A DNA stretch of 64,000 bases from Halorubrum sp. DM2 (lineage in GTDB: Archaea; Halobacteriota; Halobacteria; Halobacteriales; Haloferacaceae). The notes below the pieces were generated by a model. The model searched no databases. It was not told where the DNA came from and was given only the letters and a program-made list of their open reading frames with translations. The position numbers were made by a program, and so were the translations under genes. The stretch lies in assembly GCF_901686465.1 (NCBI RefSeq), contig NZ_LR594487.1:1361650-1425649 (forward strand), read 5' to 3'. Positions 1-7,599 of the stretch are shown one piece after another. Numbering within the stretch: position 1 is the stretch's first letter; each line of letters begins with the position of its first letter.

Positions 1-140
1 GGCGGATGCCGGTCGCGATGGTCCTCGATGTCCGGTCCGGCGAGCCGGTCGTCGCGTACACGTACGAGGGGCGGATGCCCGCCGACCGCCCGGAGATCGA
101 CGACCTGCTCGACGAGGTTCGGGCGTTGCGCGCCGACTGA
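1..140 (+). CDS. C-terminal end of an unidentified protein (partial)
   Basis: The reading frame beginning at base 3 is open from the window edge to a TGA at 138-140 and encodes the last 45 residues of a protein that starts outside the window. The tail is acidic, ends in DEVRALRAD and looks like a beta strand pair followed by an amphipathic helix. It stops three bases before the ATG of the UbiA-family gene, so the two are probably co-transcribed. I do not recognise the family. Confidence 0.5.
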   Translation, partial: RMPVAMVLDVRSGEPVVAYTYEGRMPADRPEIDDLLDEVRALRAD

Positions 141-143
141 CGG

Positions 144-1064
144 ATGTGCGAGTCCGACCGTCGCACCGTTCTCGTCGCGCTCTGGCGGATGTCCCGCCCC
201 GCACAGATCGCGCTGATCGGGCTCGTGTACGCCCTCGGTGTCTCGATGGCGCTCGGTCGGGGCGCGACGGTCGACCTTGCGAATGTGGGTATCGGTCTAG
301 CCGCGCTCGTCTCGGTCGCCGCGAGCGTCCACTACGCGAACGAGTACGCGGACGCTGAGACCGACGCGCTCACGGACCGCACCCCCTTCTCCGGCGGGAG
401 TGGCGCGCTCGCCGAGACCGGTCTCCAGCGTCGCCTCGCGCTGTGCGCCGCGGTCGCGTCCGCCGCGATCGGTCTGTTGCTGCTCGCCTGGGCCGCGAGT
501 CCGCTGGGCGGACGACCGCTGTCGACGGTTCACGCCGTCCTGCTCGGTGGGATCCTCCTCGTCGGCTGGCAGTACTCGGTCGGGCCGCTCCGGCTCGCGT
601 GGCGCGGATTCGGCGAGATCACGAACGCCGCGCTCGGCGGGATCGCACTGCCGCTGTACGGGTTCGCGGTCGTCGCCGGCGAACTGACACTCGACGCCGC
701 GCTCGCGACCGTTCCGTTCGCGCTCGTTGTGTTCGTGAACCTCCTGGAGACGCAGTGGCCGGACCGCCGGGCGGACGCCGCGGTCGGGAAGCAGACGCTC
801 GCGACGCGGTGGTCACCCCGTCGACTTCGAGCGGTGTACGGGCTCGTAAGCCTCGCCGCCGCGGGATCCGGCGTCGCGCTCGCCGGTCGTGTGCTCCCGT
901 CGGTCGTTGTGGTCGGAACGCTCGTTCCGATGGTCGGTCTAGTTCCCGGGTACCGGCGGTTCACGCGGCGGGAGGAACCACTGCCTGCGGTCGCGACGAT
1001 GGTGGTCACGGCCGCGACGACGACGGTCGCGTGGGGCGCGGTCGCCGCCGGACTCGTCGGCTGA
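144..1064 (+). CDS. UbiA-family prenyltransferase
   Basis: Integral membrane enzyme of the UbiA superfamily, which transfers an isoprenoid chain from a polyprenyl diphosphate to an acceptor. The 306-residue protein is almost entirely hydrophobic helices, fitting the 8-9 helices of the family. The first Asp-rich motif is NxxxDxxxD at N66, D70 and D74, and the second is DRRAD at D207-D211, the two Mg-diphosphate binding sites. The acceptor is not identifiable; haloarchaeal members include lipid, menaquinone and heme-type enzymes. The ATG at 144 follows the previous stop by three bases; an in-frame ATG at 189 would remove 15 polar residues and is a possible alternative start. Confidence 0.85.
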   Translation: MCESDRRTVLVALWRMSRPAQIALIGLVYALGVSMALGRGATVDLANVGIGLAALVSVAASVHYANEYADAETDALTDRTPFSGGSGALAETGLQRRLALCAAVASAAIGLLLLAWAASPLGGRPLSTVHAVLLGGILLVGWQYSVGPLRLAWRGFGEITNAALGGIALPLYGFAVVAGELTLDAALATVPFALVVFVNLLETQWPDRRADAAVGKQTLATRWSPRRLRAVYGLVSLAAAGSGVALAGRVLPSVVVVGTLVPMVGLVPGYRRFTRREEPLPAVATMVVTAATTTVAWGAVAAGLVG

Positions 1065-1103
1065 CTCGGCCGTCGTCGGCCGAACGTCCACTTGCTCGAC
1101 GAC

Positions 1104-2651
1104 TCAGGGGAGTTTTCGACCGACCGCGGTCGACAGCCGGTTCCGAACGGCCTGCCGGTCGGGGAGCGACGGGAGCGTCGCCGAGAGCGCGCCGACGAGT
1201 CCGCCCCACAGGAGGTGACCGACGAGCGAGGCCGCGTTCAGGTTCGGGAGCGGCGTCGCGACACCCACGGCGTTCAACCAGAGGCTCATGACGACGCCGG
1301 CCATGACGAACCATAGGAAGAGCCCGTAGGCGATCCCCGCGGCGACGGTAGCGCCGACGGAGTCACCGAGGAGATCGTCCGGCACCTCCGACCGAGCGAC
1401 GGTGAACACCGTCGCGAACACGGCGCTGTGGAACAGGTGCGCGACCCATCCGACCGACGAGACGGAAGCCCCGTACAGCGCGCCGATCACAGGTAGCGTT
1501 CCGGTCGTCGCCTGGAAGAAGGCCCCCATCGCGACGCCGGCCGCCAGCCCGATACCGAGCGTCCGCCACAGCGTCCCGCTCGCGAGCCCCGGGGCGTCCC
1601 CGCTCGCCGCGTTCCGACTGCTCCGCGGGAGCAACACCCGGACCGTCGTTTCCTTGTCGGTCGCGTCGACGACCACCTCACCGCCGTATCTGGCTACGAG
1701 GAGCCGCAGGACCGGGACGCCGTAGTCCACGTCGTTCCGCTCCTGTTCGGGGACCCCTTCGACGAGCACCTCGCGTTCGCGGTCGCTGAGCCACGCTCCG
1801 GGGGCGGTGACGGACAACTCCACGAGTCGGTCCCGGACATCGACTGCGAGGGGGCCGGCACCCCCGTCCGCCCAGTCGGGAAGCGCCGCGAGCTCGTCGA
1901 GCAGCCGGTCGAAGTACCGGTCGGCCCTGATCGTCACCGACGGGGGTGACTCCGCCGACTCGACGCGGGCGGTCCGTTCCGCGTGTCGCCGTATCGCCTC
2001 GTCGATCCGCACCGGACCGAGCGCGCTGCCGCCGTCGACGGTTCCGACGGTGAGGAATCGCGTCTCGTCGACCGCCCGGTCGATCCGAGCGATTGCGTCG
2101 GTGATCGCCGTCTTACTTCGACCTGCGGTTCCCGCTTGCCCTTCGAACAGGAGGTCCGTGTGCCCTTGGAGAATCGTGACGGAGTTTCGGACCTCGTGTC
2201 TGAGGATCCGGTTGAGGAGCCGCGCCTGTTCGATCTGCCGGTCCACGACCGCCTGCCGCCGGTCCGCCTCTGCACCCCTGATTCCGACGAGCAGCCCCGC
2301 GCCGCCGCCGACGATTCCGACGGCAGCCGCCGCCGCGGTGGCGTCACCCGGCGACGACGTCATCGCCAGCGGTCCGAGTGCGAGCCCGACCGCCGCGGAG
2401 CCGGCGACGAACCATTCGAGGACACTTCGGGCGTACGCGCGGTCTCGCGCGCTGATCGCGAGGTTGACGCCGTACAAGACGACACCGAACCCCACTACCA
2501 GAACGAACACCGCACTCATCTCCATCGCCAGCGCCGTGTCTGTCACCAGCAGGTCTGCGACCGTTCCGCGCGTCAGCAGGAACGCGACGACCGCGATAGC
2601 GACGCCTGCCGGCTTGAATGCGAGACGATCGCTCGGTGACGGTCTGTCCAT
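1104..2651 (-). CDS. Membrane sensor histidine kinase with extra C-terminal membrane domain
   Basis: Predicted sensor kinase of 515 residues with an uncommon layout. Residues 14-125 hold about four membrane helices. Residues 145-170 form an H-box (NRILRHEVRNSVTILQGH, phospho-acceptor His152). Residues 215-343 occupy the place of the ATPase domain, but no DxGxGI motif is visible; the corresponding stretch reads SVTAPGAWLSDRE. Residues 362-505 are another set of about four hydrophobic helices after the kinase region, whereas most haloarchaeal kinases end at the ATPase domain. No response regulator is adjacent. A small palindrome overlaps its promoter. The histidine kinase call is good; whether it hydrolyses ATP is doubtful. 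Confidence 0.75.
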   Translation of the reverse strand: MDRPSPSDRLAFKPAGVAIAVVAFLLTRGTVADLLVTDTALAMEMSAVFVLVVGFGVVLYGVNLAISARDRAYARSVLEWFVAGSAAVGLALGPLAMTSSPGDATAAAAAVGIVGGGAGLLVGIRGAEADRRQAVVDRQIEQARLLNRILRHEVRNSVTILQGHTDLLFEGQAGTAGRSKTAITDAIARIDRAVDETRFLTVGTVDGGSALGPVRIDEAIRRHAERTARVESAESPPSVTIRADRYFDRLLDELAALPDWADGGAGPLAVDVRDRLVELSVTAPGAWLSDREREVLVEGVPEQERNDVDYGVPVLRLLVARYGGEVVVDATDKETTVRVLLPRSSRNAASGDAPGLASGTLWRTLGIGLAAGVAMGAFFQATTGTLPVIGALYGASVSSVGWVAHLFHSAVFATVFTVARSEVPDDLLGDSVGATVAAGIAYGLFLWFVMAGVVMSLWLNAVGVATPLPNLNAASLVGHLLWGGLVGALSATLPSLPDRQAVRNRLSTAVGRKLP

Positions 2652-2668
2652 ACGTCAAATTATCAGGC

Positions 2669-2684
2669 GTACTTAAAGAAGTAC
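2669..2684. promoter_or_regulatory. Palindrome overlapping the sensor-kinase promoter
   Basis: GTACTT-AAAG-AAGTAC is a perfect 6-bp inverted repeat with a 4-base centre. On the minus strand its centre supplies the TATA-like CTTTAAG, 20-27 bases before the kinase ATG at 2651. A protein bound here would cover the TATA box, so it is a candidate operator. This is inferred from position and symmetry only. Confidence 0.45.
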
Positions 2685-2725
2685 ATTGGTCGTGTAGCTG
2701 GGCCCCTACATCTCGCCTCAGATAT

Positions 2726-3349
2726 TTATTCCGCAGCGGCGAGGCGCTCCGCGACGGCGTCGGTCTCGGCGGTCTCGTGGGCGATGAACCCGTAGTTCGT
2801 GAGCGCAGCCTGAAGCGCCTCCTCGCCGGCCGCCGCCGTGGCGTCGGTCACGGTCAGCACCTCGAAGCCGTTCTCGACGGCGTCACGGAGGTGTGACTCG
2901 ACGCAGAGGTTCGCGCTCATCCCCGCGAGCACGAGCGTGTCGATCCCGCGCTGGCGGAGCTGGATCTGGACATCGTTGCTCCAGAAGCCGGAGAGCTGCT
3001 TGTGCGGCGAGAGGACGAACGTGTTGTCGTCCGGTTCGAGCTCCGGGACGAAGTCGGCACCGTCCCCGGCGGTGTCGAACATCCGCGTGTCAAACATGAT
3101 CTGGTCGATCGTGTTCAGGTGCTCCCAGCTCTCGTACTCCGCGTCCCCGTACTCGTGCGGGGAGTAGAAGACGGGCACGTCGCCCTCCCGAGCGGCGTCA
3201 CGGAGGCGTCGGATCTTGTCGACGACGGCGTTCTCCTCGACGGTCTCGCCCACCTTGTCCCAGACCACGCTATCGGGCTTCAGGAAGTCGATCTGCGGGT
3301 CGGTGACCAGTAGGGCCGTGCTGTCGGCGTCTATTTCGAGTTCACTCAT
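2726..3349 (-). CDS. Isochorismatase-family cysteine hydrolase
   Basis: Cytoplasmic hydrolase of the isochorismatase/nicotinamidase fold, 207 residues. The triad is visible: Asp17 in TDPQIDF, Lys117 in SPHKQLSGF and nucleophile Cys149 in GMSANLCVES. Family members hydrolyse isochorismate, nicotinamide, N-carbamoylsarcosine or similar amides, and the substrate cannot be assigned from sequence. The gene is divergent from an HxlR-type regulator 216 bp away, and the gap carries two GTTAC-type inverted repeats, a usual arrangement for an HxlR target. A TATA-like CTTAAT (3385-3390, minus strand) lies 36 bases before the ATG. Confidence 0.85.
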   Translation of the reverse strand: MSELEIDADSTALLVTDPQIDFLKPDSVVWDKVGETVEENAVVDKIRRLRDAAREGDVPVFYSPHEYGDAEYESWEHLNTIDQIMFDTRMFDTAGDGADFVPELEPDDNTFVLSPHKQLSGFWSNDVQIQLRQRGIDTLVLAGMSANLCVESHLRDAVENGFEVLTVTDATAAAGEEALQAALTNYGFIAHETAETDAVAERLAAAE

Positions 3350-3350
3350 G

Positions 3351-3365
3351 GTTACCTGTAGTAAC
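3351..3365. promoter_or_regulatory. Inverted repeat GTTAC-N5-GTAAC before the isochorismatase-like gene
   Basis: GTTAC at 3351-3355 and GTAAC at 3361-3365 form a perfect 5-bp inverted repeat one base upstream of the hydrolase ATG, in its leader. It shares its core with the stronger palindrome at 3407-3421, so both may be sites for the divergently encoded HxlR protein. Confidence 0.4.
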
Positions 3366-3406
3366 TTGGTATGGTCGAGTAACTATTAAGCCCGCGCGAA
3401 CGTGTC

Positions 3407-3421
3407 GGTAACCGGGTTACC
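3407..3421. promoter_or_regulatory. Palindrome GGTAACC-G-GGTTACC, candidate HxlR operator
   Basis: A perfect 7-bp inverted repeat with a one-base centre lies between the hydrolase gene and the HxlR gene, just upstream of the hydrolase TATA-like box. HxlR proteins are winged-helix dimers that bind short palindromes between themselves and a divergent target. The assignment is inferred from symmetry, position and the second related repeat at 3351-3365. Confidence 0.5.
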
Positions 3422-3535
3422 AACTGGTGAGCTTAAGAGTCGCAGACGAAATTCTCGGGGACGCGAGCGACCCGATCGACGCGGCCTTGCGACACGACAG
3501 TCGGTTTCGTCTCCTCACCTACTTACTAAACGTAT

Positions 3536-3545
3536 CTTTATTTTT
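3536..3545 (+). promoter_or_regulatory. TATA-like box of the HxlR gene
   Basis: CTTTATTTTT stands 21-30 bases before the ATG at 3566, the usual position for a leaderless or short-leader haloarchaeal promoter. It supports the chosen start. Confidence 0.5.
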
Positions 3546-3565
3546 GTGGCGGCCGTAGATCGGGT

Positions 3566-3925
3566 ATGAGCACGGATTCGGAGCCGCTAGAGGTGTGGTG
3601 TGCGGGCAGCGAGTGGTGTCCGATCACGACGACGGCGACGCTGATCGGCAAGAAGTGGCATCCGGTCGTCATTCACCGACTCCTGGAGAACGGCCCGCTG
3701 GGATTCAACGCGCTCAAGGAGGACGTCGACGGGATCTCGGGGAAGGTACAGTCCGACGTCCTCGAAGACTTAGAGGAGCACGGGTTCGTCGACCGAACCG
3801 TCGTCAGCGAGAAGCCGTTCCGCGTGGAGTACTCGCTGACGGACCGCGGGCGGTCGTTGAAACCCGTGATCGTCGCCATGCGTGACTGGGGGAGGGAACA
3901 CCTCACGCCCCCCGACGACCAGTGA
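3566..3925 (+). CDS. HxlR-family winged-helix transcriptional regulator
   Basis: DNA-binding protein of 119 residues, the normal length for HxlR/MarR-like single-domain regulators. Residues 18-110 carry the family pattern CPIT-LIGKKWHPVVIHRLL, a recognition helix region around GISGKVQSDVLEDLE, and a wing ending in YSLTDRGRSL. Cys12 and Cys18 flank the domain start; HxlR relatives often sense thiol-reactive or electrophilic compounds through such cysteines, but no experiment is implied here. Its stop overlaps the GTG of the DUF3179 gene, so they form a transcription unit, while the isochorismatase-like gene is divergent and is its likely target. Confidence 0.9.
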   Translation: MSTDSEPLEVWCAGSEWCPITTTATLIGKKWHPVVIHRLLENGPLGFNALKEDVDGISGKVQSDVLEDLEEHGFVDRTVVSEKPFRVEYSLTDRGRSLKPVIVAMRDWGREHLTPPDDQ

Positions 3926-4926
3926 GCGACCCGAGTGATTCGAGCGACTCGAATGTCTCGGCCATGAACGTCGCGTCTGTCCTCCCGAAGGACGCGATCC
4001 CGAGCGTCGACGACCCGACGTTCGGAGACGGCTACTTCGGCGATCCGGACGACGATGTCCTGGTCGTCGAGCCGGCCGACGACGCGACGCCGGCGCGCGC
4101 CTACCCGATTCGGATACTGAACTATCACGAGGTCGTCAACGATGTGATTCCTACCGTAGGGGGAGACGGCGATCCGATCGCCGTCACGTGGTGTCCGATC
4201 TGCGGCAGCGGCGTCGTCTACGACGCGACCGTCGACGGACGCCGGCTCGCGTTCGGCGTCTCGGGGAAGCTGGCCGACGACGACCTCGTCCTGTACGACC
4301 GCGAGACCGACTCCGAGTGGAAGCAGTCCACCGGCGAGTGCATTGCGGGCGCGCTCGCCGGCGAGCAGCTCCGGGTTCGGCCCGGTCCGATGACGACGTA
4401 CGCGGCCTTCCGCGAGGCCCACCCCGGCGGGCTCGTCCTCCAGCCCGAGTCTGAGGGGTCGGCCGCCGTGAGCGGGTACGACCCCTCCGGCTACGAGGCC
4501 TACGAGGAGCGGGAGGCGTTCGGGCTTCGCGGGATGCGCGGCGAGGGCCTGGAGCGCGAGTGGGATCGGGACGACCTCGACCCGAAGGCGGTGGTCCTCG
4601 GCGTGACGCCGACCGGCGGCGGGGCGCTCGGGTTTCCACTTCCGACCGTTGAGACGGCCGGTGGCGTCGTGGAGGCGACGGTGGGTGAGACCGACGTCGT
4701 CGTCCTCGCGACGGGCGACGGCCTCCACGCCTTCGAGCGACCGGACTTCGAACTCCGGATCGAGGACGGTGTCGTCCACGGCGACGGTACCGTCTGGACG
4801 CCTGCGACGGGGAAAAGCGACGACGGACGACGGCTGCGGCGGGTCCCGACGCGACGGCTCTACGCCTTCGCGTGGCAGGACGACCACGGACCCGACGCGT
4901 TCCACGTGTCCGTCGGTCGCAGGTGA
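3922..4926 (+). CDS. DUF3179 domain protein with a CxxC motif
   Basis: DUF3179 family protein of unknown function, 334 residues from the GTG that overlaps the HxlR stop; ATG at 3964 (MNVASVLPK) is an alternative. The family pattern is clear: DAIPSVDDPTF, YHEVVNDVI, VTWCPICGSG (Cys91 and Cys94 from the GTG), FGVSGKL and LYDRETDSEWKQ. The CPICGS pair could bind a metal or form a disulfide; the second family member in this window has only the first cysteine. No signal peptide is seen, so this copy is probably cytoplasmic while its neighbour is exported. Confidence 0.85.
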   Translation: MSDPSDSSDSNVSAMNVASVLPKDAIPSVDDPTFGDGYFGDPDDDVLVVEPADDATPARAYPIRILNYHEVVNDVIPTVGGDGDPIAVTWCPICGSGVVYDATVDGRRLAFGVSGKLADDDLVLYDRETDSEWKQSTGECIAGALAGEQLRVRPGPMTTYAAFREAHPGGLVLQPESEGSAAVSGYDPSGYEAYEEREAFGLRGMRGEGLEREWDRDDLDPKAVVLGVTPTGGGALGFPLPTVETAGGVVEATVGETDVVVLATGDGLHAFERPDFELRIEDGVVHGDGTVWTPATGKSDDGRRLRRVPTRRLYAFAWQDDHGPDAFHVSVGRR

Positions 4927-4942
4927 CGGGACGACGACCCGT

Positions 4943-5536
4943 TCACAGCCTTTCGGGGTCGATCTGTCGGCCGACGAGGACGAGACTGCCGACCAACAGC
5001 ACGACGGCGATCGGTAGCAGGAACTGGAACGCCGTCACGACGATGCCCGACGCCTGAATCCCGAGGACGATGAACACGACCGGGCCACAGCAGGCGGTGC
5101 CCGACAGGACTGCCGGGATACTTGCGATGACGCCGGACGACGAGGACCCGACTCCGCAGGCCGCCGGCTGTCGCCACGCGAGATACGTCAGACCGAGGTT
5201 GAGACCGACCAGACCGGCGATCGCGATTCCCAGTACGGTGTTGAGCGAAAACAAATATGTCACCGGTCCGGCCGACACCCGAACGACGGGCGTGAACGAG
5301 AACGGACCCAGTTCCGGCTGGAAGAACTTCTCGAAAGCGCCGGAAACGACGAACAGGTCGAACCCGCCGACCCCCGGCGCGAGGTGCCCGAGCGCGTATA
5401 GATAGGCTATCAGGTACCCGACCGCGGTTCCGACGACGACGAGCGTCGCATCGGTCCGACGGAAGACCCCGCCGGTAGCCGCGAAGGTCCTAGAGACGGC
5501 GGATTCGAGCCGTACGGCGGCGTTACGCGTAGACAT
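4943..5536 (-). CDS. Small polytopic membrane protein with SGTACCGP motif
   Basis: 197-residue membrane protein with about four or five hydrophobic segments (roughly 31-50, 95-118, 138-162 and 166-188). A vicinal cysteine pair at 149-150 in SGTACCGP lies inside or at the end of a helix, and Cys127 is in the preceding loop. Paired cysteines followed by Gly-Pro in a helix recall MerT-like transporters and other small thiol/metal membrane proteins, but the overall match is too weak to name it. Its start overlaps the end of the DUF3179 lipoprotein gene by 14 bp, so the two are very likely co-expressed. Function unknown. Confidence 0.7.
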   Translation of the reverse strand: MSTRNAAVRLESAVSRTFAATGGVFRRTDATLVVVGTAVGYLIAYLYALGHLAPGVGGFDLFVVSGAFEKFFQPELGPFSFTPVVRVSAGPVTYLFSLNTVLGIAIAGLVGLNLGLTYLAWRQPAACGVGSSSSGVIASIPAVLSGTACCGPVVFIVLGIQASGIVVTAFQFLLPIAVVLLVGSLVLVGRQIDPERL

Positions 5537-6629
5537 TGGTGTCCGGATAGTACCCGTGCCAGGCGAACCACATCGCGTCGAACACGTGGATCCGCTCTAG
5601 CGGAAGTGCGTTCGGTTCGTACGTGTCGTCGCCGACGACCACCGTATCCGCGTCGGTCGTGACCGTCCGTTCGTCGGGGTTCAGATACACGTATCCGGTG
5701 GCCAACCGCTGATCGGCGACCGCGACGACCGGTGTCCCGTCCAGTTCACCCGACATCACTCGTTCCGAGAGGAGTGTGGATTTGTCGAACGCGACCGCGC
5801 CGTCGGCGGTCCGGGCGCACATGAAGACGCGTTTCCGCTCGAAGCGGTCGTCGTCACTGAGCGGTTCGAACAAGGTGTTCTCGCCGGCATAGTAGCCCCC
5901 GAGCGGGTTGTACGATCCGTACGGGTCTCTACCGTAGTTTCTCGCGGATCCGGTGTCCGTCGAGAGGACCTGGGTGTCTGGACGGAGGTCTCGCCACTGC
6001 TCCCACGTCGTCCACACGAGTCTGAACTCCCGTAGCGATCGGGTCCCGGGAGAGGAGTTCCACGGACCAGGTATCGACGTCGCGAGAATCTGCGGCCACC
6101 AAGCCTCGGTCGCTCGGTCGTACATGACGAGGTTGTTGTTGATGAGGCGGCCGGAGACGCCGAACGTCGTCTCGCCGCGATCGAACCCTTGGACGGTCCC
6201 GGTCAGCGGGCAGTACGTCACCGCGACGGGGAGATCACCGAGGCGATCGTTGACGATCTCGTGTTGTACGAGGATCTTCTGTGGGTACGCCTTTGTCTCA
6301 CCGTTCAGCATGACGCCGAACACGGGGTCACCCGGATCCAGGAAACCGGCGTCATCGGGGTCGACGAACGAGGGGTCGTCGATGGAGGGAATCCCGTCTT
6401 TGGACGGTCCACCCGAGATCGCGAGCGATTCGTACTCGCCGGGGTCCATCGAGAGAGCCAGTGGCTCCTCGGCAGTCGGGACGACCCCGTCGATCTCCGG
6501 CGTCGATTCGTCGGGACTCGTCTCCGCTGTCGTCGAAGATCGCTCGGATCCGCCGTTTACGCCGCTGGTACAGCCTGCGAGTGCCGCGAGGCCAGCAGTC
6601 GCAATGTACTGACGGCGGGTGAACTCCAT
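5523..6629 (-). CDS. Exported DUF3179 lipoprotein
   Basis: Second DUF3179 protein, 368 residues from the ATG at 6629. The start MEFTRRQYIATAGLAALAGC gives a twin-arginine signal and a lipobox (LAGC, Cys20), typical of haloarchaeal Tat lipoproteins. A TATA-like box at 6653-6660 lies 24-31 bases before this ATG, which makes the upstream ATG at 6689 unlikely. Family motifs DGIPSIDDPSF, QHEIVNDRL, VTYCPLTGT and FGVSGRLINNNLVMYD follow. The mature protein would sit on the outer membrane face next to the overlapping paired-cysteine membrane protein. The biochemical role of DUF3179 is not known to me. Confidence 0.85.
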   Translation of the reverse strand: MEFTRRQYIATAGLAALAGCTSGVNGGSERSSTTAETSPDESTPEIDGVVPTAEEPLALSMDPGEYESLAISGGPSKDGIPSIDDPSFVDPDDAGFLDPGDPVFGVMLNGETKAYPQKILVQHEIVNDRLGDLPVAVTYCPLTGTVQGFDRGETTFGVSGRLINNNLVMYDRATEAWWPQILATSIPGPWNSSPGTRSLREFRLVWTTWEQWRDLRPDTQVLSTDTGSARNYGRDPYGSYNPLGGYYAGENTLFEPLSDDDRFERKRVFMCARTADGAVAFDKSTLLSERVMSGELDGTPVVAVADQRLATGYVYLNPDERTVTTDADTVVVGDDTYEPNALPLERIHVFDAMWFAWHGYYPDTNVYA

Positions 6630-6652
6630 CAGTTGATATGAGGGGTGTTGAG

Positions 6653-6660
6653 GAATTAAC
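6653..6660 (-). promoter_or_regulatory. TATA-like box of the DUF3179 lipoprotein gene
   Basis: GTTAATTC on the minus strand is 24-31 bases before the ATG at 6629, consistent with a leaderless transcript and with the Tat-signal start. Confidence 0.45.
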
Positions 6661-6673
6661 GCTTGAGCGACTG

Positions 6674-6775
6674 TGTGTGAAAAACACACATACGTCTTGG
6701 AATCGTGACCTGATATCAGATCTTAATTATTTCAAAGAGAATATATTAGAATAAAAGGCACGCATCAAAACTATC
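6674..6775. promoter_or_regulatory. AT-rich intergenic segment with two symmetric sites
   Basis: The 217-bp gap between two divergent genes is much richer in A and T than its surroundings. TGTGTG-AAAAA-CACACA (6674-6690) is a 6-bp hairpin, and CTGATATCAG (6710-6719) is a perfect 10-base palindrome. No gene fits here. They may be operators for the DUF3179 lipoprotein gene or for uridine phosphorylase; there is no further evidence. Confidence 0.35.
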
Positions 6776-6846
6776 CTCCGAGGTTGTGGGGTGTTCCCCG
6801 CCCGCCGACCGGTCCGTTTTTGCGCGCGGCGGCTGTCTCCGCCGAT

Positions 6847-7572
6847 ATGGCGAAACAGCCGCACCTGCTGGTCGAGGAGGGCGACGTACACGACATCGCG
6901 ATCATTCCCGGGGACCCCGGGCGCGTCGACCGGATCGCGGACCTCTGTGACGACAGCGAGGTCGTCGCGCAGAACCGCGAGTACAAGGTCGTCAACGCGA
7001 GCTACGAGGGCGTCGACCTCACGATCTGTTCGACGGGGATCGGCTGTCCCTCCGCCGCGATCGCCGTCGAGGAGCTCTCGCGGGTCGGCGTCGAGACGTT
7101 CGTCCGCTGTGGCACTTGCGGGGCGCTCCAGCCGGACATGGAGGTCGGCGACATGGTCGTCGCGACGGGCGCGGCCAAGGAGGAGGGGACGAGCAAGCGC
7201 TACGAGTCCGCGAACTACCCCGCGGTCCCGGACTACGACGTGCTCACCGGACTCGTCGGGGCGGCGGAGGACAACGACGAGGAGATCCACGTCGGACCGA
7301 TCGTCTCCGACGACGCGTTCTACAACGAGAGCGACGAGTACGTCGACGACTGGAACGACGCGAACCTGCTCGCGATCGAGATGGAGGCCGCGACCGTCTT
7401 CTCGCTCGCGCGCCGCAAGGGCTTGGCCGCGGGTGCCATCTGTACCGTCGACGGGAACCTCGTCGCCGGCTCGCAGAAGGGCGCGGACTCCGACGACGAA
7501 CTGCCGGAGAAGGCGAAAGACAACGTCGAGCGCGCGATTCGGATCACGCTGAACGCGGTCACGTCGCTGTAG
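6847..7572 (+). CDS. udp: Uridine phosphorylase (PNP/UDP family nucleoside phosphorylase)
   Basis: Cytoplasmic nucleoside phosphorylase of 241 residues that splits uridine with phosphate into uracil and ribose 1-phosphate. The phosphate-binding GDPGRV motif is at 22-27, STGIGCPSAAIAVEEL at about 62-77, and the purine/uridine phosphorylase signature with AIEMEAATVFSLA near residue 178. The start ATG at 6847 was preferred over an in-frame ATG at 6784 because the family begins close before the GDPGR strand. Substrate could also be another nucleoside, but the EMEAA pattern fits the uridine branch. It converges with the UPF0179 gene. Confidence 0.88.
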   Translation: MAKQPHLLVEEGDVHDIAIIPGDPGRVDRIADLCDDSEVVAQNREYKVVNASYEGVDLTICSTGIGCPSAAIAVEELSRVGVETFVRCGTCGALQPDMEVGDMVVATGAAKEEGTSKRYESANYPAVPDYDVLTGLVGAAEDNDEEIHVGPIVSDDAFYNESDEYVDDWNDANLLAIEMEAATVFSLARRKGLAAGAICTVDGNLVAGSQKGADSDDELPEKAKDNVERAIRITLNAVTSL

Positions 7573-7599
7573 CGGCCGAGAGGGGTCGGTCCCGCGGCG

